This document shows positions 1 through 9,531 of a stretch of 64,000 bases of DNA, piece by piece. Position 1 is the first letter of the stretch, and each line of letters opens with the position of its first letter. The notes beneath the pieces were generated by a model. That model worked only from the letters and a program-made list of their open reading frames with translations, did no database searches and was not told the origin of the DNA. Both the position numbers and the translations under genes were made by a program. Source of the stretch: Bifidobacterium subtile (GTDB taxonomy: Bacteria > Actinomycetota > Actinomycetes > Actinomycetales > Bifidobacteriaceae); NCBI RefSeq assembly GCF_000741775.1, contig NZ_JGZR01000001.1:62001-126000 (forward strand). The letters are read 5' to 3'.

Positions 1-557
1 AGTTCCGCCACGCGGCGGCCGATATTGCCGGTGCCGATGATGCCGAAGGTCTTGCCCGCGATTTCGTTCCGGCGCAGCCCCGCGCTGGTCTGTGCCGAAC
101 GCGCGGCTACATCATTGGCCTTCACGTCACGCAGGAGTGCGAGCGTGAGCAGCATGACGAGTTCGGCCACGGCCTCGTTCGAATACCCCGGGCAGTTGCT
201 CACGGTGATGCCATGCTCGCGGCAGTAGTCGAGGTCGATATGGTCGAAGCCGACGAAGGCCACTGCGATGGTGCGCAGCTTCGGGCAACGTTCCAGCACG
301 GCGCGGCGCAGCGGAAGGTTCGTCACGACCAGAGCCTCAGCGTCCTTGACGCGCTCGATAAGCTCGTCGTCATCGCGTGGCCGCGTGTCGTAGGAGCGCA
401 CCGTGACGTGCTCCGGCAGCGTGCCCAGCTCGGCCTGCAGCGCGGCGTCCGGCACTCCTAGCGGTTCCAGAATCGAGATGACTGCGTGTGGGGTAGCGGT
501 GTCTGATCCAGCAGTGCCTGACGCGGCAGTATCTGCATTGTTTAGGTCAATCGCCAT
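1..557 (-). CDS. D-isomer 2-hydroxyacid dehydrogenase, partial (C-terminal part outside window)
   Basis: Read on the minus strand from ATG at 557 and running off the left edge, about 185 residues. The end of the visible part has the Rossmann nucleotide-binding loop GIIGTGNIGRRV, typical of NAD-dependent D-2-hydroxyacid dehydrogenases (D-lactate, glycerate or phosphoglycerate dehydrogenase group). The preceding substrate domain contains TNLPLRRAVLERCPKL and a FDHIDLDYCREHGI segment usual for this family. The first ~25 residues are a Thr/Ala-rich extension. The catalytic Arg/Glu/His residues lie outside the window, so substrate cannot be assigned. Confidence 0.85.
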   Translation of the reverse strand, partial: MAIDLNNADTAASGTAGSDTATPHAVISILEPLGVPDAALQAELGTLPEHVTVRSYDTRPRDDDELIERVKDAEALVVTNLPLRRAVLERCPKLRTIAVAFVGFDHIDLDYCREHGITVSNCPGYSNEAVAELVMLLTLALLRDVKANDVAARSAQTSAGLRRNEIAGKTFGIIGTGNIGRRVAE

Positions 558-761
558 AATTCATCCCCATCGCGTCCGAAAGCAGCTTTTCAACCACAGT
601 GTACGCTTTGCCATATTCCATTCTTATATTCTTGCGTCTTGCATTGTCGAGCCGTATCCCATGCTGACCGGAGCTGCCGGATACGCCATCGAATAAACCG
701 CCGAATAAGACGCAACGCCGTATTTGTTTTGTCCGTCAGCCGCGTGTATCGTTAAAGAGTT

Positions 762-834
762 GCCCCTTTAGCTCAACGGTTAGAGCAGCGTCCTTTTAAG
801 TCGTGGGTTGTGGGTTCGAATCCCACAGGGGGCA
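762..834 (+). tRNA. tRNA-Lys (anticodon TTT)
   Basis: Cloverleaf can be folded: acceptor GCCCCTT (762-768) pairs with AGGGGGC (827-833), D-arm GCTC/GAGC, anticodon loop CTTTTAA, T-arm GTGGG-TTCGAAT-CCCAC. The anticodon stem has one T-T mismatch. No CCA is encoded. It stands alone, immediately upstream of an accessory-looking dinD gene. Confidence 0.93.
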
Positions 835-1076
835 CTTCTGAGTTGCGATGTCGAGGACAGTCGGGTCGTGACATATATGGCCTGAGTTCTCATTACAGTT
901 GCGACAATGCGGCGCTGCTAATATTTGATATTGGATGCAACATATTACGGATTTTTGAATTGGCAACGTGGCTATATCGATGCTGAGCGAGAAACTACGA
1001 AGATTTGCTGTGTTGAAGTGCTGGTATTTCTTTGAGACAAAGAGATGTTGGAAACGGCTGGGAGCACTAGGATTTA

Positions 1077-1106
1077 GACCTTTTTGTTGAACCCAACAAA
1101 AAGGTC
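1077..1106. promoter_or_regulatory. 13-bp perfect inverted repeat just before the dinD ribosome site
   Basis: GACCTTTTTGTTG, a 4-base loop AACC, then CAACAAAAAGGTC. The right arm ends one base before the putative ribosome site GGAAGG (1108-1113) of dinD. It could be a repressor operator or an RNA hairpin controlling translation. It does not match the actinobacterial SOS box CGAAC-N4-GTTCG. Confidence 0.6.
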
Positions 1107-1122
1107 TGGAAGGATGAAAGCA

Positions 1123-1974
1123 ATGGACAGAACGATGATTGAGAGACATATCGGCGAACTCGATGCCAGATCCAACAACGATGAGACTGGCGTGGAATTC
1201 TGGTATGCACGCGATGTCATGAGGTTCATGGGCTATACGGAATGGCGAAATTTTTCCAAGGTCATAGGAAAGGCAAAGGATGCCTGCAGGAACTCTGGAA
1301 TCCGCATCGAGTCTCATTTCCAAGACACTGCGCGCGAAGTGGCGTTAGGCAGTGGCGCAGTACGCTCAATAGACGACGTGAAGCTCACCAGATATGCGTG
1401 TTACCTGATTGCTCAGAACGGCGACCCGCACAAAGAGGAAGTCGCCCTCTTGCAGAGCTATTTCGCTGTGCAGACACGGAACGCGGAACTCATTGGTAAA
1501 CGCATGGGCGAGCTGAGCCGCATAGCGACAAGGCAGGCGTTAGCAGACGAGGAGAAGCAGCTCCATGCTCTCGGATATCAGCGAGGCGTAGATGACAAGG
1601 GATTCAGGCAGATTCATCTGCACGGGGATCGCGCCCTGTTCGGCATGGATACCAGAGAAATGAAGATGCACCTCGGGGTCTCACAGCGAGAGCCATTGGC
1701 CGATCGGCTTCATCCGATCGCTGTCACGGCAAAACAGTTGGCTACGCAGATGACCAATCATGGCATCGAAGACAGGGATCTGCATGGCACGTACTCCATC
1801 GACCGTGAGCATTCAGACAACAACAAGAGCCTTCGTAAAGCATTGGTGGAGCGCGGAGTGGCCCCTGAAGACCTGCCCGCAGCTGAGGATATTAAGCGCG
1901 TCAAGCGCCGTGCCAAGGATGACGAACGGCAAATCGAGGGCCGTGGATTCGACGATGGGCGAGGCGTCGACTAG
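1123..1974 (+). CDS. dinD: DinD-like DNA damage-inducible protein
   Basis: About 283 residues, close to E. coli DinD (274). The N-terminal part resembles BRO-N/DinD domains (EFWYARDVMRFMGYTEWRNF), followed by the diagnostic stretch LTRYACYLIAQNGDPHK and a SYFAVQTRNAEL segment; the C-terminal third is charged. The ATG at 1123 is preferred because GGAAGG lies 9 bases upstream; an ATG at 1114 directly abuts that site. In E. coli the gene is SOS-regulated and affects RecA filaments; here no LexA-type box was seen upstream. Its position next to a tRNA and the lower GC of its flanks suggest an accessory, possibly transferred gene. Confidence 0.85.
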   Translation: MDRTMIERHIGELDARSNNDETGVEFWYARDVMRFMGYTEWRNFSKVIGKAKDACRNSGIRIESHFQDTAREVALGSGAVRSIDDVKLTRYACYLIAQNGDPHKEEVALLQSYFAVQTRNAELIGKRMGELSRIATRQALADEEKQLHALGYQRGVDDKGFRQIHLHGDRALFGMDTREMKMHLGVSQREPLADRLHPIAVTAKQLATQMTNHGIEDRDLHGTYSIDREHSDNNKSLRKALVERGVAPEDLPAAEDIKRVKRRAKDDERQIEGRGFDDGRGVD

Positions 1975-2089
1975 GAGTCTGAGATGAGACGGAGTTTGGC
2001 CTTGTCTGCGTTTGAGGCCCGGTGCAGGAAATTGAGCATGCTGAAAATTTCAGAGCTTGAGCGCCGCCGTGGTGCTCAATATTGATGGT

Positions 2090-2114
2090 AATCTGTCGGG
2101 AATTCCGACAGATT
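2090..2114. terminator. Hairpin downstream of dinD
   Basis: AATCTGTCGG, loop GAATT, CCGACAGATT: a perfect 10-bp stem 116 bases after the dinD stop. No T-run follows, so it is either a weak terminator or a protein-binding dyad. The rest of 1975-2449 contains no convincing gene. Confidence 0.45.
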
Positions 2115-2420
2115 CATAAAGAATAGCGATATAACTGAGGTGAATCTTCATATATATTGCGGCAAGTCAACTCGTAAGCATTCCTTGCATATTCGTAAGA
2201 GCAAGAAGGAGAATAAAAGGGTCGACACGCATCTCGAATGTTCTTCTGCCTCCTAACGCTGGTTTACAAACAACAGATGCGGCATGCAACGTGTGCGAAG
2301 AAGACTGACATAACCCGCATAACCCCCTATAACTAACGACGATAACCCAACGGTGGCGTTGGGCAGCGACCCGTTTTAGAGTGGGTGCAGTTTTGCAGAA
2401 CGTGCGGAACAATCGCAGAT

Positions 2421-2436
2421 TTGGCAAAATTGCCAA
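2421..2436. promoter_or_regulatory. Inverted repeat upstream of the symporter ribosome site
   Basis: TTGGCAA-AA-TTGCCAA, a perfect 7-bp dyad ending directly before the AAAGGGGAG ribosome site of the symporter gene. Its placement fits a repressor operator; the binding protein is unknown. Confidence 0.4.
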
Positions 2437-2449
2437 AAGGGGAGTGATC

Positions 2450-4024
2450 ATGTCGGATTTGGCATGGAACTGGTTGGCCTTGGCGGTCACCGTCGTGCTG
2501 TTCGCAGGCTTGGCATGGCTGAGCCGCAAGAGGCGCGTGAATTTCAGCATCAGAGTGATCGTGGCGACGGTGCTCGGCATTGCGGTCGGCGTGGCGTTCA
2601 AGGGTCATGTGGAGTATGTCGCGGCGTTCGGCGAGGTGTGGGCGCATGCGATCAGTGCGATTGTGGTGCCGCTGCTCGTGTTCAGCGTGATTTCGAGCAT
2701 CACCGGCTTGGGGGAGTCGGTCAGGCTGCGCAGCATCGGTCTGAAGACCGTGTTCTTCCTACTGCTCAACACCCTGACTGCGGCCGCGATCACCTTGGGC
2801 TTGGCGATAGCGTTCAAGGTCGGCTCAGGCTTTAGCGGCTCGCAGTCTTCCGGCGGGCATGCGCACGAGGTGCCCGGCGTTCTTGACACGCTGATCGGCC
2901 TGTTCCCCTCGAATTTCGTGCTCAACTGGTCGCAGAACCAAGTGGTCCCCATTGTCGTCTTCGCGCTGATTCTGGCCATCGCGTTCAATGAGGCGTCCCG
3001 CACGAAACGCGGCGCGCAAGCGGTGCAGCCATTCAAGGTCTTTGCCGACGCCGGCAACGTCGTGCTGTCGAAGGCTACGCAGATCATCGTGGGATTCACG
3101 CCGTATGCGACGCTGTCGCTGATCGCCGCTGCGGTGAGCAACAGCGTGGTTTCGGCGCTTGTGCCGCTGGTGTCGGTGCTGGTTGTCGCCTACATCGCCT
3201 TGGTGTTGCAGCTGTTCATCGTCCAGCCGGTGATTCTGAGCGCTGCGGCGCATTTCAACCCGATTCATTTCTTCAAGGCCTTCGGACCCGCCGGCGTCGT
3301 CGCCTTCACTTCGGAAAGCAGCATCAGCACCATTCCGGTCACAGTTCGTCAGCTCAAGCGCGGCGGCGTTCCTGACGATGTCGCCTCATTCGTCGCCAGC
3401 TTGGGCGCCAATCTCGGCATGCCGGGATGCGCCGGCGTGTGGCCGGTGCTGCTCGCCGTGTTTGCGGTGAACGCGCAAGGTCTGAACTACTCCTTCGGGC
3501 AGTACCTGCTGCTGATCGTCCTGGCGCTGCTGGTGTCCATCGGCACGGTCGGCGTGCCGGGCACCGCAACGGTGACCGCGACCGCATTATTCGCCTCGGC
3601 AGGTCTTCCCGTGTCCTTCATCGCCGTCACCCAGCCGATTTCGCAGATCGTGGACATGGGCCGCACCGCGGTCAACGTCGCGGGAGCAGCGAACACGGCC
3701 TTCATCGTCGCCGCCTCCGAACATGAACTCGACAAGGACCTGTACTACCAGCGCAAGCCCTGGGATGACGAAGACGATCTCGGCAGTCGGCCTGTCGCAT
3801 CGGCTGTCGAAACCAATGCTCAGGCTGTTTCCGCCTCTGCTGCCACTGTCCCCGTCGCTAGTACAAGCGCAGCCGACGAGTCGTCCGCAAATGCGGCTGC
3901 GTCCGCTGTCGCGGCGCCCGTCCCATCTTCGAGCAATCTGCTGTCGCTGTCGTCCAGCGCTGCTCTTGAAGGCACCGGCGGAGAAGCCTGCGGCGTGTCC
4001 GATCGCGGGCCCTCGGAGCGGTAG
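2450..4024 (+). CDS. Dicarboxylate/amino acid:cation symporter (DAACS family, cystine-type)
   Basis: 524 residues with about eight membrane spans and re-entrant loops. Family signatures are present: AFTSESSISTIPVTVRQL (serine-rich loop, about residues 285-305), GANLGMPGCAGVWP, and GTVGVPGTATVTATALF followed by the TQPISQIVDMGRTAVNVAG substrate/cation segment. It probably imports an amino acid or dicarboxylate (cystine-type TcyP relatives are closest by eye) with Na+ or H+. ATG at 2450 chosen because AAAGGGGAG lies 5-12 bases before it. The last ~80 residues are a Ser/Ala-rich tail that is unusual for the family. Confidence 0.88.
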   Translation: MSDLAWNWLALAVTVVLFAGLAWLSRKRRVNFSIRVIVATVLGIAVGVAFKGHVEYVAAFGEVWAHAISAIVVPLLVFSVISSITGLGESVRLRSIGLKTVFFLLLNTLTAAAITLGLAIAFKVGSGFSGSQSSGGHAHEVPGVLDTLIGLFPSNFVLNWSQNQVVPIVVFALILAIAFNEASRTKRGAQAVQPFKVFADAGNVVLSKATQIIVGFTPYATLSLIAAAVSNSVVSALVPLVSVLVVAYIALVLQLFIVQPVILSAAAHFNPIHFFKAFGPAGVVAFTSESSISTIPVTVRQLKRGGVPDDVASFVASLGANLGMPGCAGVWPVLLAVFAVNAQGLNYSFGQYLLLIVLALLVSIGTVGVPGTATVTATALFASAGLPVSFIAVTQPISQIVDMGRTAVNVAGAANTAFIVAASEHELDKDLYYQRKPWDDEDDLGSRPVASAVETNAQAVSASAATVPVASTSAADESSANAAASAVAAPVPSSSNLLSLSSSAALEGTGGEACGVSDRGPSER

Positions 4025-4056
4025 AAACCGCGCGGCATCACGCGACTATTCATGCG

Positions 4057-4088
4057 GCCGTCCGAAGCAGCGGCATGTTTCGGACGGC
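4057..4088 (+). terminator. Rho-independent-like terminator of the symporter gene
   Basis: GCCGTCCGAA (4057-4066) and TTCGGACGGC (4079-4088) form a 10-bp stem 32 bases after the stop codon; the downstream T-run is poor. Confidence 0.6.
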
Positions 4089-4240
4089 TATTGTATGTTC
4101 GACATGATTGATATGCATGCGTATGCCATCTATTAGGCAGATTTCGCGTGCGACTGCTGCGGCAAGGCCTTGCGTGGCTTGTTCACGCATGTAAAGATTG
4201 GCGAAATTCCAAGGATTCCGCGAAGAGCGTGACGCGCACA

Positions 4241-4370
4241 TACTTTACCTATGTGCCTAATAGACGAAAAAAGTGCTTAATAGACGTTCGCAGAGGATAT
4301 GCACCCTTGGCAAAGCCAGATTTTTCGTTGATTAAGCACTTTTTTCGTCTATTAGGCACATGTCAAAGTA
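4241..4370. repeat. Long inverted repeat: 31-bp perfect arms, 49-base loop
   Basis: Arm 4251-4281 is the exact reverse complement of 4331-4361; each arm contains GACGAAAAAAGTGC or its complement. The stem continues with TACTTT (4241-4246) and AAAGTA (4365-4370) after a small bulge. No coding frame fits. It lies in an 814-base intergenic region (4025-4838) that otherwise holds only scattered copies of TGCCTAATA (4131-4139 as complement, 4254-4262, 4351-4359 as complement, 4472-4480). It may be a MITE-like remnant or a structured RNA. Confidence 0.75.
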
Positions 4371-4459
4371 GGCACCAAGTCAGGCGTGCAGCATTGTGGC
4401 GGAATACCGCCATTCTTGAGGATTTGTGTGTGGGCGTTTGCATGTATGAGACCGCATGA

Positions 4460-4491
4460 TTCTCTCGAATCTGCCTAATAAATCGAGAGAA
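4460..4491. repeat. 9-bp inverted repeat around a TGCCTAATA motif
   Basis: TTCTCTCGA (4460-4468) and TCGAGAGAA (4483-4491) enclose ATCTGCCTAATAAA. The enclosed motif is shared with the 31-bp inverted repeat just upstream, hinting at a common origin. Confidence 0.5.
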
Positions 4492-4838
4492 GCTGCTATG
4501 CGCTGCTCAAGTGCCTAGCATCCGCCCATACTGCCTGTGCGGATAAGCGCACAGATAAATGCATATGCTTAATGTTTTGGATTTCAGTTGTTTCTTCTGG
4601 CAAAGACATAGGATTCAACGATTCGTGGAGGTGCCATACACCGGTTGGCGAATTCGGGGATGGCAGGCATCGTGTCGTGAAACCTCTGGCACGCCATAAA
4701 TTCGCCCAAGGTCCCGGCCTAAGCTTGGGTAAACACAGGTAAGATGAGGCGATGGTTCCTAACGAGCATGGCGGCGAAGGGATGCGTCGGGCGTATCGTT
4801 GCAATACAATTGGTGCAGAACGAAAACGAGGGGGCGGC

Positions 4839-5642
4839 ATGGCGGACCGGATCGCTGGCGGTGTGGAATCCGAACGAATCGCTATGGCGGAAACGGGCGG
4901 CGCGGATGCTGTTGGCGATGCGAATGCCGCCGGCGCTGCAAACACCCGTCCTTCCCAGGTTCCGCAGGCCCCTCAGGCATCCACCGCCAACACCGCCATC
5001 GAGATCATCGACGGCGCCATTGCCACGGTTGACGTATCCAAGCATCCGGTGGCGTCGATACCCGAATCCGATCTCTCCCTTGCCGATATCGAGCGCAGCC
5101 GATCAAGGCCGCTGCAGTTGGGCCTGTACATCGCTGTCATTCTGGTTGCGTTGATCGCGCCGTATTGGCTGGGCCGCACGCTCGCGGCGAATCGGACCGC
5201 ATGGCTGGTCTCGCACCTGAATCTGCTCAATGCGCAGGGCGTGGCCTTCGTCTCGTGGACCGTCACTTTGCTCGCCGTCACCGGGCTTGGGCTCATGATC
5301 GTCGACGTGCACAAATGGCTATGGCGCACCGTGTTCGCGGTCAGCCTTGCCGCCGAGCAGTTCATTGCGGGCTTGTGCCTACTCAGGTTCAACTTCTGGT
5401 ATTCGACCTACGTCGTGTATGGAGAGTCGGCAGGACTCGCGAACGCCGCGAACCTCGGCATCATTGCAGCGGGCTTTGGCGTAGCCGTTTTCGCAGTGCT
5501 CTGGGTCGGGCTGCTGGTGCTGGTCAGGAAGGATTCGCCGCTTAACGTGCTTACGCGCAGCTGGGCCTCGTTCATATTGTTCTTCGTGATTGAGCTGATC
5601 GCTTTGGCCGTCGTGCTTGGAGCCTTGCTGTACATGTTCTAG
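4839..5642 (+). CDS. Multi-spanning membrane protein of unknown function
   Basis: 267 residues. The first ~85 residues are Ala/Gly-rich and probably cytoplasmic; five hydrophobic segments follow (roughly residues 92-112, 135-157, 163-180, 205-228, 243-265). The protein ends in GALLYMF. I do not recognise the family. The ATG at 4839 is preferred because GAGGGGGCGG stands before it; an in-frame ATG at 4752 would add 29 residues of atypical composition. It lies alone upstream of rpsO. Confidence 0.7.
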   Translation: MADRIAGGVESERIAMAETGGADAVGDANAAGAANTRPSQVPQAPQASTANTAIEIIDGAIATVDVSKHPVASIPESDLSLADIERSRSRPLQLGLYIAVILVALIAPYWLGRTLAANRTAWLVSHLNLLNAQGVAFVSWTVTLLAVTGLGLMIVDVHKWLWRTVFAVSLAAEQFIAGLCLLRFNFWYSTYVVYGESAGLANAANLGIIAAGFGVAVFAVLWVGLLVLVRKDSPLNVLTRSWASFILFFVIELIALAVVLGALLYMF

Positions 5643-5841
5643 GCAAAGTATCCCTTACAAGAATGCTTGCTGCGCCGAATCCCTTCGGCATCCTGCGCTC
5701 CCTGCGACACCCAGTATGTTCCTTGCGATATTCGGTCGCGGGATGTTTGTATGCTGGTCGATTGGCGTGTTTCGCCCGCGGATACAGAGCGCTTGCGGCA
5801 TTGGGTTGCAGGCACCGCGCAGTGACTACAAGGAGGATGCC

Positions 5842-6111
5842 GTGGCACTTACGGCTGAAGACAAGCAGGGTATTATTTCGCAGTATGCGACGCACGAAGG
5901 CGACACGGGTTCCCCGGAGGTCCAGGTCGCGCTGCTCACCCGTCGTATCAACGATTTGACCGGGCATCTCAAGGAGCACAGGCACGATCACCATTCGCGT
6001 CGTGGTCTGCTGCTGATGGTCGGCGACCGTCGTCGTCTGCTTGATTATCTCAAGCGCGTCGACATCGATCGTTACCGTTCCCTGATCGAGCGACTCGGCT
6101 TGCGCCGATAA
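5842..6111 (+). CDS. rpsO: 30S ribosomal protein S15
   Basis: 89 residues, exactly the family length. Characteristic sequence: [20 protein letters not shown], then [28 protein letters not shown] and the C-terminal [13 protein letters not shown]15 binds the 16S rRNA central domain and organises platform assembly. GTG start with AGGAGG six bases upstream. As in many bacteria it precedes pnp; here a strong terminator separates the two. Confidence 0.98.
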   Translation: MALTAEDKQGIISQYATHEGDTGSPEVQVALLTRRINDLTGHLKEHRHDHHSRRGLLLMVGDRRRLLDYLKRVDIDRYRSLIERLGLRR

Positions 6112-6120
6112 CCAACTGTT

Positions 6121-6150
6121 GCCCGGACGACTCGTCGTCCGGGCGTTTTT
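6121..6150 (+). terminator. Rho-independent terminator of rpsO
   Basis: GCCCGGACGA, loop CTCG, TCGTCCGGGC, then GTTTTT. Ten perfect base pairs nine bases after the stop. Confidence 0.95.
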
Positions 6151-6404
6151 GCATCGCGGACTTGTGCCGCGGGGCACCGGCTGCGGCGTGGATATGGGAT
6201 ATAACGGCCGAAACCGCGCAGCGAAAGATAACAGACGTGGCGGCAGACAGTAACGAAACTGGACGGATACACCGGATATAACCGGTCCAGGTTCTTCAAT
6301 GGCAGTGCAACGAGTGGTATAACGAAAGATGACAGGCGAATCGAATGCTCAACGGGCGGTCAATGCGCCTGAGGGCATTTGTGAGGACGCGACGAACGCA
6401 TATG

Positions 6405-6459
6405 CCGCCGCTGCAGGGACTGCGGCGGATCTACGGCGTAGATGCCTGCGCTTGCAGGC
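6405..6459 (+). promoter_or_regulatory. Three back-to-back hairpins in the pnp leader
   Basis: CCGCCGC/GCGGCGG (6405-6428), ATCTAC-GGC-GTAGAT (6429-6443) and GCCTGC-GCTT-GCAGGC (6444-6459) follow each other without spacer, within the 583-base region between rpsO and pnp. PNPase leaders in other bacteria are folded and processed for autoregulation; such a role here is an inference. Nothing else is recognisable in 6151-6694. Confidence 0.55.
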
Positions 6460-6694
6460 GCGGCGAAACATGAACGGCTTTCGGTCTAGGCGGACGGCTC
6501 AAGCAGCCGCAGACGAAGGCCGACGAGAATAACAGAACAGCACAATACTCAAGACATAAGTGAACAATGAGATCCGAATGAGGATGCGCGGCCAGGTATG
6601 CCGCGTCGGATTGGGCGCATGGGCGCCAGACAAACGGATTGGCTTATTTGGTTATGTTGCGTAGGAAATAGAAACAAAACAGAAGGAGGAACCC

Positions 6695-9316
6695 GTGGAG
6701 GGTCCCGAAATCAAGGCCGCTGAGGCCGTTATTGACAATGGTTCATTTGGCAAGCGCACATTGCGCTTCGAGACGGGTCGCTTGGCCCAGCAGGCGGACG
6801 GCGCAGTAGCCGCCTACCTCGACGACGATTCGATGGTGCTTTCCACCACGACCGCCGGATCCAGCCCCAAGGAGAACTACGACTTCTTCCCGCTGACCGT
6901 CGACGTCGAAGAGAAGATGTACGCCGCGGGCAAAATCCCCGGCTCGTTCTTCCGCCGCGAAGGCCGCCCGTCGACCGAGGCCATCCTGGCTTGCCGCATC
7001 ATCGATCGCCCGCTGCGCCCCCTGTTCCCGCACACGCTGCGCAACGAGGTGCAGGTTGTGGAGACCGTGCTCGCCGTCAACCCGGACGACGCCTATGACA
7101 TGATCGCGCTGAACGCCGCTTCGGCATCCACGCTGATCTCCGGCCTGCCCTTCGGTGGCCCGGTCTCCGGCGTGCGCTTGGCGCTCGTCGACGGCCAGTG
7201 GGTCGCCTTCCCGCGTTGGAGTGAGCGCGATCGCGCCGTCTTCGAGATCGTGGTCGCAGGCCGCGTCATCGAGAACGGTGACGTCGCCATCGCCATGATC
7301 GAGGCCGGCGCCGGCAAGAACGCCTGGACCCTCATCTACGACGAGGGCCAGACCAAGCCCGACGAGGAAGTAGTCGCTGGCGGTCTGGAAGCCGCGAAGC
7401 CCTTCATCAAGGCTATCTGCGAGGCGCAGAACGAGCTGAAGGCTCAGGTCTCCAAGGAGACCAAGGACTTCCCGCTCTTCCCGGAGTACACCGACGCGCT
7501 GTATGCGCGCATCGACGAGATTGCCCACGAGCAGCTTAACGAGGCGCTTTCCATCGCGGAGAAGCTGCCGCGCCAGGAGCGTCTGCACGAGATCAAGAAC
7601 TCCGTGCGCGAGACGCTTGCCGGCGAATTCACCGAGATGGATCCGGCCGAGAAGGACAAGGAGCTGGGCAACGCCTTCAAGGAGCTGCAGCGCCAGATCG
7701 TCCGCCGCCGCATCCTGACCGAGGACTACCGCATCGACGGCCGCGGCCTGCGCGACATCCGCACGCTGTCCGCCGAGGTCGACATCGTGCCGCGCGTCCA
7801 CGGCTCCGCGCTCTTCCAGCGCGGCGAGACCCAGATTCTGGGCGTCACGACGCTGAACATGCTCAAGATGGAGCAGCAGATCGACGCCATCTCCGGACCG
7901 CAGACCAAGCGCTACATGCACAATTACGAAATGCCGCCGTATTCGACCGGTGAGACCGGTCGCGTCGGCTCACCCAAGCGCCGCGAAGTCGGCCACGGCG
8001 CGCTCGCCGAGAAGGCGCTGGTGCCGGTGCTCCCGGACCGCGAGGAGTTCCCCTACGCCATCCGTCAGGTCTCCGAGGCCATCGGCTCCAACGGCTCCAC
8101 CTCGATGGGCTCCGTGTGCGCTTCGACCATGTCGCTGCTTGCCTCCGGCGTGCCGCTCAAGGCCCCGGTCGCGGGCATCGCGATGGGTCTGGTCTCCGGT
8201 GATGTCGACGGACAGCATATCTTCAAGACACTGACCGACATCCTGGGCGCGGAAGACGCCTTCGGCGACATGGACTTCAAGGTGGCGGGAACCTCCGAGT
8301 TCATCACCGCCCTGCAGCTTGATACCAAGCTCGACGGCATCCCCGCCGACGTGCTGGCTTCGGCGCTGAACCAGGCCAAGGAAGCCCGCACGACGATCCT
8401 CGAAGTCATCAACGAGTGCATCGACTGCCCGGCCGAGATGAGCCCGACCGCGCCGCGCATCATCACCACGACCGTTCCGGTCGACAAGATCGGCGAGATT
8501 ATCGGGCCCAAGGGCAAGATGATCAACCAGATCCAGGAAGACACCGGCGCCAGCATCGCCATCGAGGATGACGGCACGGTCTACATCTCCTCCGAAGGCG
8601 GCGAGGCCGCGGAAAAGGCGAAGGGCATCATCGATTCCATCGCCAACCCGCATGTGCCGCAAGCCGGAGAGACCTTCAATGGCAAGGTCGTCAAGACGAC
8701 GAGCTTTGGTGCGTTCGTGAACCTGACGCCCGGCACCGACGGCCTGCTGCATATCTCGCAGATCCGCAACCTGACTGACGGCGAGCGCGTTGAAGCGGTC
8801 GAGGACGTGCTCAAGGAAGGCGACACCGTCGAGGTGATCGTGCAGAGCGTTGACGATCGCGGCAAGATCTCGCTGGCCATCCCCGGCTTCGAAAGCCAGG
8901 AATCCTCGGCTCCGCGCCGTTCGCGCGACGATCGTGACGACCGCCGTGGCGGACGTGACGACCGTGGCTATCGTGGACGTCGCGATGATCGCGACTACGA
9001 TGACCGTCCGCGTCGTTCGCATGACGACCGTGGAGATCGCGGCGACCGCTATGAGCGTCGTGACGATCGCCATGATGACCGTCGTGACGACCGTCACGAC
9101 GACCGCGGTGGCTATGGCGATCGTCCGCGTCGTTCGCATGACGACCGCTCGGATCGTGATGATCGCCGTGGCGGCTACCGTGGTGGCCGTCGCAACGACC
9201 GCAACCCGCGCTACGCCGCCGACGATCACTACGACGAGTACAGCGCCGACCGCGCCGAGCGTTCGGAGCGTCCGCGCCGTCGCGTACGTCGCGACTTCGA
9301 TCCCTTCGAGGACTGA
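6695..9316 (+). CDS. pnp: Polyribonucleotide nucleotidyltransferase (PNPase)
   Basis: 873 residues. Phosphorolytic 3'-5' exoribonuclease of the cytoplasm. Order: N-terminal RNase PH domain ([42 protein letters not shown]), helical linker, second RNase PH domain ([36 protein letters not shown]), KH domain ([19 protein letters not shown]), S1 domain ([21 protein letters not shown]). The last ~125 residues are an Arg/Asp/Gly-rich tail with repeated DDR and PRRSHDDR blocks, likely disordered and RNA-binding. Such extensions occur in actinobacterial PNPases. GTG start with AGGAGG upstream. Transcribed alone after a structured leader. Confidence 0.98.
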   Translation: MEGPEIKAAEAVIDNGSFGKRTLRFETGRLAQQADGAVAAYLDDDSMVLSTTTAGSSPKENYDFFPLTVDVEEKMYAAGKIPGSFFRREGRPSTEAILACRIIDRPLRPLFPHTLRNEVQVVETVLAVNPDDAYDMIALNAASASTLISGLPFGGPVSGVRLALVDGQWVAFPRWSERDRAVFEIVVAGRVIENGDVAIAMIEAGAGKNAWTLIYDEGQTKPDEEVVAGGLEAAKPFIKAICEAQNELKAQVSKETKDFPLFPEYTDALYARIDEIAHEQLNEALSIAEKLPRQERLHEIKNSVRETLAGEFTEMDPAEKDKELGNAFKELQRQIVRRRILTEDYRIDGRGLRDIRTLSAEVDIVPRVHGSALFQRGETQILGVTTLNMLKMEQQIDAISGPQTKRYMHNYEMPPYSTGETGRVGSPKRREVGHGALAEKALVPVLPDREEFPYAIRQVSEAIGSNGSTSMGSVCASTMSLLASGVPLKAPVAGIAMGLVSGDVDGQHIFKTLTDILGAEDAFGDMDFKVAGTSEFITALQLDTKLDGIPADVLASALNQAKEARTTILEVINECIDCPAEMSPTAPRIITTTVPVDKIGEIIGPKGKMINQIQEDTGASIAIEDDGTVYISSEGGEAAEKAKGIIDSIANPHVPQAGETFNGKVVKTTSFGAFVNLTPGTDGLLHISQIRNLTDGERVEAVEDVLKEGDTVEVIVQSVDDRGKISLAIPGFESQESSAPRRSRDDRDDRRGGRDDRGYRGRRDDRDYDDRPRRSHDDRGDRGDRYERRDDRHDDRRDDRHDDRGGYGDRPRRSHDDRSDRDDRRGGYRGGRRNDRNPRYAADDHYDEYSADRAERSERPRRRVRRDFDPFED

Positions 9317-9390
9317 TTATCCGACTGATTGTCGAGATGCTGAGCTGATCTGAGTCGAATCGACTCGATAAGCGCAGCTTTACAGCACAA

Positions 9391-9425
9391 GAGGCCCGCC
9401 CTGGTTCATAGCCGGGGCGGGCCTC
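9391..9425 (+). terminator. Hairpin terminator after pnp
   Basis: GAGGCCCGCCC (9391-9401) pairs with GGGCGGGCCTC (9415-9425), 75 bases after the pnp stop. No long T-run follows. Confidence 0.75.
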
Positions 9426-9531
9426 TCGCATACTCTCATCTTCACGTCATTTGTTGTCGCGCGGATTGATTATCGGTTCTCTTTGCCCGGGCATAGTCGA
9501 TATTCGCGCGTGCATCTGCCCTCTGCCGTGC

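Noticed and set aside
1077..1106. LexA/SOS box for dinD
   Set aside because: The dyad is GTTG-AACC-CAAC with A/T-rich extensions and lacks the CGAAC-N4-GTTCG pattern.
796..1323. A 175-codon minus-strand frame overlapping tRNA-Lys and dinD
   Set aside because: It would read through a tRNA and part of a recognised gene.
762..2114. Complete integrated element at tRNA-Lys
   Set aside because: No integrase and no direct repeat of the tRNA 3' end downstream of dinD were seen.
2167..2601. A 144-codon minus-strand frame upstream of the symporter
   Set aside because: Overlaps the symporter start and its control region; no protein-like features.
6329..6532. A 67-codon plus-strand frame in the pnp leader
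   Set aside because: No ribosome site, and its middle consists of the three leader hairpins, so RNA structure explains the sequence better.
7970..9229. A 419-codon minus-strand frame opposite pnp
   Set aside because: Shadow of the Arg/Asp repeat tail and core of PNPase, giving Thr/Ile/Val repeats with no domain.
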